Origin: Blakeslea trispora
Lineage: Eukaryota > Mucoromycota > Mucoromycetes > Mucorales > Choanephoraceae
Direction of reading: 5' to 3'
DNA length: 64,000 nucleotides
Assembly (NCBI GenBank): GCA_025331445.1
Contig: JAIWNE010000034.1
Location: forward strand, 236,915-300,914
The first letter of the stretch is position 1; the number at the start of each line of letters is the position of its first letter. Positions 12,005 through 23,599 of this stretch are shown piece after piece. Under the pieces are notes generated by a model. The model was not told the DNA's origin, did no database searches, and saw nothing but the letters and a program-made list of their open reading frames with translations. A program made the position numbers and the translations under genes.

Positions 12005-12100
12005 TTTTTTTTGAACCTTCGCTATGGTATAAAATAGCCCCTTCGCTGCGCTTCGTGTATTTTAAACCGTCGCTTTGGTAAAAAAAACATGTGTCCCGGG
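12005..12100. repeat. imperfect hairpin next to the foldback module
   Basis: A left arm running CTTCGCTATGGTATAAAATA is roughly complementary to TATTTTAAACCGTCGCTTTGG on the right, around a GC-rich loop containing CTTCGCTGCGCTTCG. It looks like a second member of the same repeat class. Confidence 0.5.
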
Positions 12101-12575
12101 GCAGCGAAAAAGACTTGAGCTTATCCTAATAATTAGTTCATAACTAAGTCAGATGGGGTCAAATATGAGTGAGTCTTTCAAAAGCAACAATCCATGCTTG
12201 CTTTCAAAAATTAAAATTCACCTAAACTTAAGACTCGAATTATCTAAGGGAATAGCAGATTCAACCGAATGATATGGACAGTCCTAATTTTGGAAAGTGC
12301 AGGAACCAAATCAATTAGTACCAAAGTACAGATCAAGGTTGGCAACAACTGAAGTGAAGCAAAAATAGTAAATCTATGTTCTAATACACTTTGAAACTCT
12401 TTGGAAGGGCCAGCGCTGACTTGAGAAGATTTGCAACTTATAGTGGTTCTGGTTGCAAAGAACTTAGAATTGACTCACTCGTACAATAACACAGTTTAAA
12501 TATTAATACTGCCAAAAAATCTTTCCCAAATCCACATCAAAGGAACATAATGATAGCAAACACATTTCATTTAGC
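12101..12575. other. non-coding part of the repeat island
   Basis: AT-rich sequence between the foldback repeats and the left direct repeat. I see no open frame, RNA gene or clear repeat in it. Confidence 0.5.
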
Positions 12576-12827
12576 CGCAATCAAACCTCATAGAAGGTTC
12601 ATTACTCAATTCTCTTGCAATGTTTCTAATATACTAAGTGTTGAGAGGATCATACTGGCTTCGCGTGAGGGGGAGGGACGACCCTCCCCCTCAGCCCCCT
12701 CCCAACTGGCTAAAGCTTAGTATACTGATCCTGATCAGTGCTCGATGTGCGCATGGGGGAGGGACAACCCTCCCCCAAACCCCCTCCCAGCTGATTTATA
12801 GCTCATAATTTGTTGCAGTTTGAAGCT
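12576..12827. repeat. left copy of ~250-bp direct repeat with paired GC-rich hairpins
   Basis: Begins GCAATCAAACCTCAT and carries two hairpins of the form GGGGAGGGACRACCCTCCCC (about 12670-12691 and 12754-12775), each followed by CCCCCTCCCR-GCTG-type sequence. It aligns in the same orientation, at roughly 85% by eye over the first 130 bases, with 15838-16090. Confidence 0.8.
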
Positions 12828-13400
12828 CATTATTTATGCATAATGGAATTTTGTTTTCAAGTGACTGTTTTTTACGATTCAATTTTAAGCGGGCGGTGAC
12901 TGTTTTTTACAACTCGAATTTTAGCTGGTGGTGACTGTTTTTTAGCTCCTTTAACTTTTTAATATATTAACTGATTTGAAAATAAAGCAATATTACTGGA
13001 TAAAATTTCAAATAGCTTTGGCCATTTTATGGCCCTCCCTGCTTAAGAGCATCAGCTTCAAGAATATTTTTCTGATTTTTTTTTTTTTTGCAAAAGAGTA
13101 GTAAATGTCTCAACGTAGTGTTAATAATATTTGTATTCTAAACAACATAGAGCTAACAGAATTTAAAAAAAAAACAAGATCCCATCTCTTCACGTAGTTT
13201 TGAAAAAAAATTCAAAAGAAAGACCGAAAAATTGGCTATCACAAAAAAGATGCACTCTAATGATCATTGGGCTTCAATTAGTCTTCAAATCACCTTTTAT
13301 CAACAGATTTTGTACGATATTGTACTCATATGAAAAACGAATACAGTACCTCAAGATGTGCTTGTGTTTGGCATCAAAAATAAGAATCATTTAATGAGGC
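12828..13400. other. non-coding 5' interior of the repeat-bounded unit
   Basis: Contains three copies of a short phrase GTGACTGTTTTTTA (about 12860, 12896 and 12931) and otherwise AT-rich sequence. A 64-codon frame at 13200-13394 is lysine-rich and lies over the 3' flank of the unknown gene; I do not support it. Confidence 0.5.
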
Positions 13401-15664
13401 TTATTCCTCCAACTTTCTCTTTTTCAACTTTGGAGAAAAAATTACTGGAGAAGTTTGACAAGGAGTTGCCAATGGTTTTTTGTATCGAATGATGCCTCTC
13501 AGTTTGCTTTTTCTTGAGTTTGCTTTGACTTCTTCAGCAAGTTTGACAGCATGATTCTTTTGATTTACAAAAATGATGAATTTGATGAGTTAAATAAGTA
13601 ACAAAGTATCTTTACCTTATACACAAACAAAGTATTAATTGTTTGCACAGCGTATTCAAGGTCTGACTTCTTGGTGGGAACCATCAGCTCTGTAACCAAA
13701 GTTGCCACAGCAATGCCTTCTCTCTTCTCTAAGCTATACATATAGCCTTCGTAGCCTATATGTCAAATGTTGTTAACACAAAAAGATCTTAAAGGCAATA
13801 AAACAATGTTCATAGATACTTGCCTACAAAGTCAACAGCCAAAATGCTCTTTGTTTGGATGTCAAACTTGCGTTCCAACTGATTTAAAATAGACAAGTTA
13901 GAGCGCAAGTTCTTTGACCGCTGTTTGATTGCTGTTGTTATTGTTGCATTGCTCTTCTTCCATTCATTGGCTGAAAATTCAACATGTTCTTTCTCCACCT
14001 GTGCTGCAACGATGGCATCAATCTTTCTTATTGCGGTTGTTGACAATACATTGAAAGACAAGCAAGGATGCAATGAATGACCAGCAATCATTTCTTCTTT
14101 TACAGCTATACAGGCAGGCTCACCACTAAGGTTTAGAATTTAAAAGTTAATGAAGAACACAAAAGTGCACTACATTTGAACGATGTTCTGCATACTCTAA
14201 CAACATTAAATTTGTATACTTAAAAAGGCAGTCCAAGAGCTTAGCAAAATGGCGGTAGCAAGTCAGCTTACTATCATCTTCATTACAATGATCGATGCAT
14301 TCAATCCTTTTAAATGAACTAGGTGTTAAAAAGAGATACTATCACGTGTTAAGCCTCTCAACATACATGTACTTTAAAATGTCTAGCATTTTATATTGAT
14401 CACTGGTTTTCATCTTCAAGCCTCTCAGTCTCAATTGCTCGCGAAGGATTTCTTCTTCAATAGCTTCCAAGTCAATTTCTTCACCTCCACTATAGTAAGC
14501 AGGAATACACTTTAAGGTTTTTTTTCTAACTCAACTCATTTCTTTTCTAGGCTTTTACCTCTCCAACACTTTGTCTAATACTTTCATATCAACATCTGAG
14601 AGACCAGTGTGCACCCTGCTGGGTGAGTTTTCAAGTGATGTCATCTCTTCTTGGCTGAGAATATTCTTGAGTGTTTCATATCCTTCGGGCTCCATCGTGT
14701 TGACGATGCTAGAGAGAGTTAACCTAAAAATAAGGTAGACTTGGTTAGAGTGATATCTTCAAACATCTGAAGAGATAGTTATACTTGAGCATTATCTCTT
14801 CTCCTGCATCAAGGTCTTGCTTCAACAACAGCTTGCTTGCATGTCCGAATAGCTTTTCTTGAATGCATGATTTCTTGTTCATGACGCCAGCAAGAAAGAC
14901 TTTCTCATTGTCATTAAATGCTTCTTTTTGGAACTAGAGCAAATGAGCAGGCTATTAGTTAATCCAGTAATGAAATAGACTACTTTAAAGACTTGTTGCA
15001 TTACCTTCTTGAAATACAGCATATGTAGGCGATCAACGACTGGTGTGGCCTCTTCTTCATTCAATTCATTTTCATCTGCAACTTTTTCTTCTTCGGCTTC
15101 GTCAGCAACAACCCCTTCTGCATTATGGTTCTCCAGCAGTCTTAATGACCTCGTTGCGGCGTTTGTTAGGCTCATATTTGCAAGTCTTTGTCTTTCTGTT
15201 CTGCTTCTCTGCATCATATCACGCTATGCCATAAACCAAAATGTTAGAAAATATAGATAAAGAAACTGTTTGTTCAAAGTTTACTAATGCCACCAGCTCT
15301 TCATACAACTTGTCCCACTTTGCTGGTATAAATTTCGATTTCCTGTCAAGAAATAGCATTGATTGTTAATAATAACATGTTAGTTAGCTAGAATAGCAAC
15401 TTGCTTCAATGGAACATCTGCTCTTGTCTCTCTGATGCAATCGTTGAATCTAGAGACCCATATCGTGTGCAGCTCTCTACTGTTGGAAGCGCCCAAACCG
15501 AGTGACCATTCAGTGATTCGATTTTCGTATTTGTTCACAAAGGAAGGAAATGATGGATTTTTGGCGTTTTTAATAAAGTTGCAAAGTACTTAAGAAGTAA
15601 ATTTTAGTGAACAATATGCATTATCATTCGATTTCATACCTTCTTTTCCAAGATAGATAGTCAT
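13401..15664 (-). CDS. intron-rich gene of unknown family inside the direct-repeat unit
   Basis: Exons chained by frame: 15589-15405, 15342-15285, 15223-15005, 14933-14785, 14723-14559, 14489-14367, 14318-14196, 14125-13824, 13755-13616, 13556-13401 (539 codons), with a tentative first exon at 15664-15640. No known domain is recognised. Visible features are an acidic segment (ADEAEEEKVADE), long helical stretches, a conserved-looking core with DFVGYEGYMYSLEK followed by TLVTELMVPTKKSDL, and a basic C-terminal end KLKKRKLEE resembling a nuclear localisation signal. The introns after 15405 and 13824 need GC donors (GCAAGT). The tentative first exon joins one base out of frame; removing one T of the run at 15539-15542 would repair it, so the 5' end is either mis-assigned or frameshifted. 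No transposase triad is visible. Confidence 0.6.
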
Positions 15665-15837
15665 AGTAAGAGAAACAAATATGAATTCAGTATAACAAAA
15701 TATGTGAGAAAGCAAGTTTTTGAAAAAGCAAAAAGAAAAAGAAGACAAGGCACTTTTCTGAAAAGTACTAGTCGGGCGTTTTCAACATCAATGTGACTTT
15801 TTACTCATTTAAGCATTAAATTTTATGTATAACAAAC

Positions 15838-16090
15838 TGCAATCAAACCTCATAAAAGGTTCATTACTCAATTTTCTTGCGATATTTTTAGTATACTGAG
15901 CTTTAAGGGGATTAAACTGGCTTCGCGTGAGGGGGAGGGACGACCCTCCCCCTTGAACCCCCTCCCGGCTGGTTTAAGCTCAATCTACAGTTCCTGACTA
16001 TTACCGGCTTCGCGTGAGGGGGAGGGACAACCCTCCCCCTCGAACCCCCTCCCAGCTGGTTTATAGCTCATAATATATTGCTGTTTGCAT
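15838..16090. repeat. right copy of ~250-bp direct repeat with paired GC-rich hairpins
   Basis: Starts GCAATCAAACCTCATAAAAG and carries two hairpin units (about 15929-15950 and 16017-16038), each introduced by GGCTTCGCGTGAGGG, ending with a GGTTTATAGCTCATAAT phrase that is also found at the end of the left copy. Confidence 0.8.
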
Positions 16091-16188
16091 GATTAATTTT
16101 GTTTGAAGTAAGTGCATTTATGAAAGCAAAAAAGCAGTCACATAAAAAGGGATTTAGGTCAACTTTTACATTTGTTCCATTTTTTTTT

Positions 16189-16230
16189 TGTCATGTCATG
16201 TCAGGTCACGTGATCTGACATGACATGACA
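16189..16230. repeat. 42-bp near-perfect palindrome centred on CACGTG
   Basis: Arms TGTCATGTCATGTCAG (16189-16204) and its exact complement (16215-16230) flank a centre with the palindrome TCACGTGA; only one base pair in the 42 bp is mismatched. It sits between two T-runs. It could extrude as a cruciform or bind a bHLH-type dimer. Confidence 0.85.
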
Positions 16231-19200
16231 ATTTTTTTTTGAACAAACGCTATAGGGCTTCTCCTACTGAGAAAACGCCCTAAAAAGAGAAGCATAATGA
16301 TATTCACCACGGCGTATAGGAGTTTTAAAAATATTCGAGTGAGGTTTTTCTGATTGAGGTCAATATTCAGCTTTTATAGGCATGGCTGTATTGGCATATG
16401 AAATGATTAAAGTAATGGATTTTTTTGTTGAAATGTAATGTAGAGACTTAAGGGAGGTTAGTTTTTGAATTTGAAGCTGTTCTGAAGAGATGAGTTGATC
16501 TCGGTTTTTTTTACATGTCAAAGGCCATAAAATAAACAAAAAGACTAAGAAAAATAATCTGTGAGAAAGAGATTTGGCTGAAAAGGGAAAAAAATAGCAG
16601 TGAAAATGAAGAGACAATCAAATGGGGGGATCGATTTCAGAATTTATGCAAAAGAAATGTACAAAAAGGGTAAATGGGGGGATAGGCCAAGTGAGGTGAA
16701 ACAATCTGTGTAAAAAAATAGAGAGTATGTATGCAAATTTAATTTAAAGGTAAAGAAGAGGTATTTGGAAGGTAATCCTAAAGTAAAGTCAGATAAATGA
16801 CGAAATAAAGATAGTAGGCTGAAAGAGAAGAAAAATAAGCATAAGCCATTTAATTATAAAGCCAAAGGCTAAAGAGCCATTTTTTAATTTTTTGTGTAAT
16901 CATAACAAGGTGTAGAAAGCTAAAGAAGTGTAAAAAAGTGTAAAAAATAAAATAGCAAGGTTTAGAGAAGGCGTTTGTTATTCATACTTTTAAATTTTAA
17001 GATAGTAGTACAAGAAAGTTACGATCATGACTGAATGTCGCTCTTGAGATCTCTTATCACCATCACTGAAGCAACATGAGCACATGGAGAAGGACTCGTT
17101 GTTGCTGTAAGTGTCTTTAAGTCAAATAATGACTGGCAAAATGAATAACAAACATTCCAGCAGTTAAGTAAAATAAAAAACTGCACTCATCTTTGTATAA
17201 AGTGAGATGATGTAGTTTGGGCTGAATCAAATCGCATTGTATGAGAGTAAGCAGTGCTTAGAAAAGCTGAAAAAGATAGATGCTGGTGTAAGATTATAAA
17301 TGCCAACTTGAAGAGAATTTTCAAAAGGAGAAAAGAAACAAATGCTACTTTGAAGCAAGTCAAAAGGAAAGAAAGAAAAGTAATAACAATCACTAATAAA
17401 TCACTATTTTATCCTCAGCTAATGACTCTCACTAAATAAGGATGGAATGTTTCATTATCACTTTTAAGAACTGCTAGTTTTAAACATTGGAAGTCAATCT
17501 TGAGACTAGGCAAATCAATTATGTAAACAAAAAACTTCAATTACTCTAAATTAGGTATTGGACTAGATGGTGAATTAGAATGCTTAGTTGAGAAGTCATG
17601 AAAGAGGAACAGAAGGATCAATTTTAGGCTTTAAATGACTAATCCATTCACTTCTTTTATAGGAACAATTGATAATTGCACATATCTATCGTAAGAGATA
17701 TCATCAACAGATTTCAATACTTATGGTCAATGTTATCAATAAATGGATTCAAAGGGTGTCATAAGAAGTATTTGTGTCAGTGAGCCTTTACAATAAATAA
17801 TTAATCTTATTACATTTGGCTTCTGATGTGCCATCCTATTGTTATAGTCTATTATATCTCTAACAAGAGCGACACTATATAAAAGGGTTGCTCTTGATAC
17901 ATTTTATTTTTAAGCTAGTTACTTGTATGTTAAAAAATGGTTCATTCATATACATATGTAATTTTGAGACAGCTTGACGCTTTGCTATCAACTTTTTTAT
18001 AAATTCTACTTTGGTGTTTCTTTAAGATCCCCTTTACGAAAGCGTTCCTTTAATTGATCACTAATAAGATCTGTTCATGCAAATCCAAGACATTTTCCTT
18101 TTCAGTACAATTTTAGCTTGAATCTGTCAATGAAATCATACTTTCTTCCCATCACTGCCATATTTCTCATATATACTGGCCATCTTTTTCAATCCCCCAT
18201 TTTCTTTCTTTCATCTTTTTTTCATTAAATGCACAGCAAAAGATAAGCACTTTTATCTCTTTTTTTATTATAAATATCATATAATCCATCAACATCACTG
18301 ACTCTTTTATTTTACAATAGCTACATGTATATCACCTTATGATGACAACATTTCAACAACTCGACTACGCTTCTCTTCTCCTTTCATAGCATCTTTCAAC
18401 TTAACATCTGTATTTATCTGCCTGTCATCAACTTTATGTACATTTATATAAATACCCATCATAAGCTCTGATTGACAATCCTTTATCCATGTCACCTTCT
18501 TCTGTGCTAATTTTCACCATCTCATCCATGACTTTTTGATCCAAACTGCCTGTTCTCTACCATGTTTCTCAAACTTATAATTCTTTGACTGATATCTGAA
18601 TACCACCTCCATTTATGTTGCCTATCTAGATTGATGCCTCTTTTTCAAATTGCTCTTGCCTTAGGTCTTTCGGTTTCTCCATTTGTTTGTCTATCTTATT
18701 CTATGCATCACATGTACTAACTTGCTCTGTTTGTAGTCATTGCCTTGGAGCCTTTTGACAAACACACATCCAATTGCCTATTATGCTTCCATCCTATGTC
18801 TGACTTATTCATGTCTACCTTCTTTCTTATGTGCACATATGGTCTATCTCTCTAACTATTGCCACTGGTCGTTGTCCTAAATTCAAGAGATACTTTTTCT
18901 TTTTAATAAACCGTCGTTCAGGGTACTTGGTCTCTTCTCATGTCGCCATCTCTCTACCTCATATTCAAAAAATAATCTCTATCCACCTATTCTCCTTCCA
19001 CTACTGAGGTCTGTGCTTTTGAAGGTTGCCGAATCTTTTTTTGGTTGAACTTGGGGTTTCTTTCAGCTTTACTGCTTGTGTTTTTCTTTTTTTTGTGTCT
19101 TCTCGCCTTTGCTCATGCTTACATGAGTGCTCCATCCGAGATGAGGTTGCTTCATCTCTTTGAATCTCTTTCGTGACAAGTGAAATACCACTTCTAGATT

Positions 19201-20256
19201 ATTTTGACTTCACTATCTTACCAAATGGATTTCTCTTCATCAATTGCTTATATCTGACAATTGCTCTCACTGTTGGCTGGACTCATGAGGTACCTAATTG
19301 CAACTAACGGAAACAACATGCTGATGACAAAGTACATGTGAAAAGGATCGCGTCTAATCTTTATTTTTTTCGTTCTTTTTAGACTTTCTATGCTATTCAC
19401 TTTCTTCCTCTATTGTTTCTGACTCTTGTTCATATTGGTGTCGAGTGATCTCGCACCTAGTGTTGCGCATGACCTTGCATGTTGCTTCAAGATGGCTGTC
19501 AAGAAAAAGAAATAATCACGAAAAAATTACTCTCGGTTAAGGCTGTATATCTTTTCAAGCGCAGTTACTGCAAAGCGATTTAGGTGCTAATTGAAGGCTC
19601 TAGTCATGGAAATTATCTCATTTCTGCTTTCTAAACTGCTTCTTATGATCCCAAAAGGTACCTATATCAAAGCCAAGCATGCCAATCAACCTGAATACAC
19701 CCGATGCAGCATCACTATTACAAATCAGCCCAAAGAAAACCCCATATATAGCATTTATTTGATTCAAATTAATAAAATTAAAGAAGCTTGATTTGCCCAT
19801 AATACCTAAATAATCCAATCATATGCCAAGCTCATCCGAAAATTAAACCGATGCGATTAGCCCATTTATTGCTTATACTTCTAAAATTTGTTAAATCATC
19901 ATTACTATATACTCTAAAGGCCATTTGTCACTATAACTCCCCTTTGAGACCTAAGCTAGATATGATTCGACTATAAACAACTCCTATTTAAAGTAATTCG
20001 CGAAAGGGTTTTGCCTTTCAACAAAAAATGTCAGATTGCTTAAAAAACCTTAAACCGCCTTAATTGAATTTCAAGGTTTACGTGTCAGAATCTGACAAAA
20101 AATAATGTAATTTCAACATCTTTTAAGCCGTGGTGTATTGTATCAAAATCGTGTGAAGGTGTTTCACATTTTTGTTAGAGATATCGTATTTTTACATCAA
20201 ATTCGCGAATTTGATCGTCCCGAAAATCGACTTTTTTTTCTTATCATGACTACCAC
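16231..20256. other. 4-kb gene-poor stretch of the island
   Basis: No open frame with a recognisable motif. From about 18050 to 19450 the plus strand is strongly T+C rich, unlike its neighbours. A short inverted repeat TGTCAGA-A-TCTGACA lies near 20084. Short frames at 16360-16617 and 17187-17439 are low complexity. Confidence 0.55.
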
Positions 20257-20962
20257 ATGAGACATGGGTCTACAGAGTTGAGACTACCATGGTTGAATAG
20301 CGTTTTTCTTCTACTTTCATCTCTACTATCCATTATGGCTCTTAAAAAGTGCTTGTACAATCGTATTTTAGATTCGACTAAATTCTCAGAAGAAATTTAC
20401 ATCCTAATAAGTCGAATGTACCAGGTACTCATCGATGGGACTCTTGACGAACCTCATACCCAAGCCTTGGACCTACGTACCAGACTCAGTTACATTCTTA
20501 GCATCACGCCTCATGCATCACAAAGAGCGATTGCTAAAGCAAATGACAAATCGGAAGGTTCCGTAAGTAGACCTGTAGGTCGTCTTCGCAAGAGTCTTAG
20601 TACGGAATATAGTTCTGTCGTAACAAAGATTATCAAGGATAACAATCAAATAGGCTACCCAAACACAGTCAAAGCGATAGCAGTAGCGTTGAAAGACACC
20701 TATTTCTTTGATATATTTCATCAATCACTTTGAGACATTTTCATGAGCTGAATATGAGATACAAAAATGGTAAAAGGAGACAGCCAAGACGTTGAAGAGA
20801 AAACTTGACGAAGGCCTAAAGAGGGTTCCTGAAAATCATCTCCTCAAAGTCTGGAAAGGTTGTATTGTTCAAGCAAGGGTGTACCATCAGGATTTCCTCA
20901 AGTTAAATGAGTCAGAGGAGCCTTTGGAAGAAATTCATGATGTTGAAATGAGCTCTTCCTGA
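20257..20962 (+). pseudogene. relic of a DNA-transposon protein
   Basis: A 158-codon frame (20257-20733) contains a helix-turn-helix-like piece (SQRAIAKANDKSEGSVSRPV), then stops. A separate frame up to the TGA at 20962 reads TAKTLKRKLDEGLKRVPENH and then LLKVWKGCIVQARVYH, resembling the C-terminal end of Tc1-type DDE transposases. Neither the catalytic acids nor an intact product is seen, so it looks like an internally deleted, decayed copy. The assignment rests on short motifs only. Confidence 0.4.
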
Positions 20963-22957
20963 GTTTAAATTGTACAAAATTAATTATCATAAAAAAAAAT
21001 TGTTGTTGGTGCTCATCACATTCAACCTTTTTAATCCTAACAAAAAGTAGATAGAAGAAATCGCCCATTTTTTTGAGTCTAATGGTACTACTTTCATTAA
21101 ATTCTGATCACTGCAACTAGAGAAAATAAAAAACGGGGCGGGACGATAATTTTTGAATACATCTCTACAAAATCCAAAGATCGCCATCCAATTCTCTCGT
21201 GTTCCTTCTGGACTGCCACCATCATCTTCATTAAAAGATTTTCGATTGGATCAAGATCTAGAGATTGAGAAGGTCAGGAAAGAAAGGTCAAGCCGTGCTC
21301 AATCTTCTAGCCTTTTATCAGAATTGATCTGTGAATCAGAGCGCCATCCTCAATCAGCACGAAATCTCTCTCTCTACCATAAAAGCTGAGGAGCACGCTC
21401 TCAAATATAGAGGATACAAGCCCCTTTCCTCTCCTTCTCAATCGCCCAAAAAGACCAATTCTGATTTGTGACCATATTTTATAGCACCCCAGGCCATCTT
21501 GCTGGTTCTACCACTCCTGAAAGTGGGCACAAAACAATCCTTATAATACTTTTCATGAGGTCGACACCAGATCAATATGGCTATTGAATTTTTATCTTAT
21601 TCAAGAGCTCTCATCAGTGATCTCCATCTTTTTTCGATCTTCTACAGACCATTTCTCATGATCTTTTTCAAATTCCAATTGTGCTTGCCTATGAGTAGCA
21701 TTCAGTTAAGGTTTTTGAGCAGCTCCATAGGACCGGAAGCACAACCAACCTTCTAGACTTTTTTGAATTTGTTCTGCTCTTCTTGGTAGGACGTTTTCGA
21801 GTATCGTTTACTACAGAGTCAACAAACTTAGTAGAAGCCTTATATTTGGCAGCTTTTCTAGGCTGTCCCACATGATCACAAAAAAAGACCGTCCTGCTGC
21901 AGGCAAGGCATCGGCAAGTGGTTGACTAACAAAAGTGTTGAATACAACCTATACTCAACCCTATCAGAGACATAATCTAGATCTAGACAGTTGCCTAGGT
22001 ACACAGTTCCTATTGTACATAGACAAATAAATTTAATTCAACATGAAAAAAGATCAGATCCCTTCATTTACATCAGGACAATTGGATCGAAGCATTTGCA
22101 CCAATGGTAGCCTTTGATTAATGCGCAAGAGGTATTTACCTTCATCCAAGACACGCGATTAGCTACTGTCAATTGCACTCAGTTTAAGATAAGGATTGCT
22201 ACTCAGTAGATGCAAAAGCATAAATAGAAAACACATTTTCATTACTAGAACAGGAAGATTCTATCTATCTTTTTGGCCGTCATCGATTTTAATTGACTTT
22301 ACTTGTCTTTACTCTTTTATTTGTTGTATTTTTGTCTGTTATATTCTTTGAATATAACAGAAAAGTAAACATGTAGTTGCCAAACAAATCAACCACCTTT
22401 GTTACCCTTCTTGCTGCCTTGATGTCTTTCTCGATTTTACTTTTAATCATATTTCTAGCGCTTAAACATGCTTGCTTGAATTGAAAGATGGTAATGTTGT
22501 TGGCACTGAGATATATAAGGTATTTGCCTAGACTATAATACAAGTAATTTTTAGTATTATTATGCTTTACAACTGCAACCTCCAAAACAACCATAGATTG
22601 TTAATAGATTGCTATAGCGTTTTTGAATTCCCTAGATAATGAGTTTAACACCATGCATTTATTAACGACAGCTATGAATGATAATAATCTCAATATCGCT
22701 CTGAGTAACTGCTCTTACAGCCAAAAAAAAGACTAATAGTTTAATCATCAATCTGTTCGTAAACAATAGAATATCCTTTGTAAATATTTGCTTTCTTTCG
22801 TATAAAACTGATCGACACCAGGTACAGGGTGTAATCTAGATTGGCAGGTTCTCGAGGACTATCTTTTGCTATAAACGTGGCGATTGGAGTTAGCGAATGA
22901 CTTGTATGATGACGACAAGAAGTTAATTGGTTTTTCAATTGATTTCAGCTATCACTC
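20963..22957. other. degenerate non-coding stretch of the island
   Basis: Holds only short frames without recognisable domains: a Ser-rich one at 21153-21389, a Lys/Arg-rich one at 21689-21871 (minus) and a 101-codon one at 22289-22594 (minus). They may be fragments of old elements. Confidence 0.45.
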
Positions 22958-23159
22958 ACGATACTTACTAGCAAGACACATAAATGCGATCGTACTAGAT
23001 TCCCTTGCACTATCCTTGCTGAGTATGCTTGCGCTACTTGCAATAGCTCATATACGTGACGCGAAGCCAGATATAGTTTTGCTAAGCTTTCACTTGGGGC
23101 GGCTCTACGATACCTACTAGCAAGACACATAAATGCGATCGTACTAGATTCCCTTGCAC
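22958..23159. repeat. 53-bp direct duplication, spaced 149 bp apart
   Basis: The copies at 22958-23010 and 23107-23159 are identical except for one base (ACTTACT versus ACCTACT). Each contains GCGATCGTACTAG. The spacer is unique. This could be a recent local duplication or a pair of terminal sites. Confidence 0.8.
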
Positions 23160-23599
23160 ATACTTTTCTTTGAACCTAAAGGGTGAGTGAGCTGAAAGCA
23201 TTTTGATTGAGTACTATCTAAGATATACTTGTATTATATAAGATGATTGCAATGAACATTTCAGTGAAGTTCATTTTCAATTATTATGGCAGAGAAAAAT
23301 AAGGTGGGAACTTGGTACGTGGTCGATTTACACGGCTTTTAAAATTCCAAGATATGAGCCTATAGAAATAGAGCGATTTGACCGAGACAATGAATCTCGA
23401 GTGGCACTATTAGAAAAACGGCGAGACTCCTGAAAAAAGAAACAGGAACCAAGCCTGAGGCAGTTGTTGAATCTTGCAGACTATGAGACAACTTAAAATC
23501 AAGAGAGCAAGAACAAACAAAACGAAAGTGACGAATATAATAAGGAAAGTATCTTTGTAAAAGATAGTATGGATAAGACAAAAAAGAAGAGCACTGCAA

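Noticed and set aside
12660..12830. CRISPR-like array
   Set aside because: Only two hairpin copies per side, with spacers unlike an array and no cas genes; the genome is eukaryotic.
12576..16090. LTR retrotransposon
   Set aside because: The direct repeats suggest it, but there is no reverse transcriptase, protease, integrase, primer-binding site or polypurine tract, and the inner gene has about ten introns.
17187..17439. Two overlapping short frames on opposite strands
   Set aside because: Low complexity, mutually antisense and without motifs.
22289..22594. 101-codon minus-strand frame as a gene
   Set aside because: No motif, no plausible splice partner, and located in degenerate repeat DNA; a vague likeness to the unknown gene's DFVGY region is too weak.
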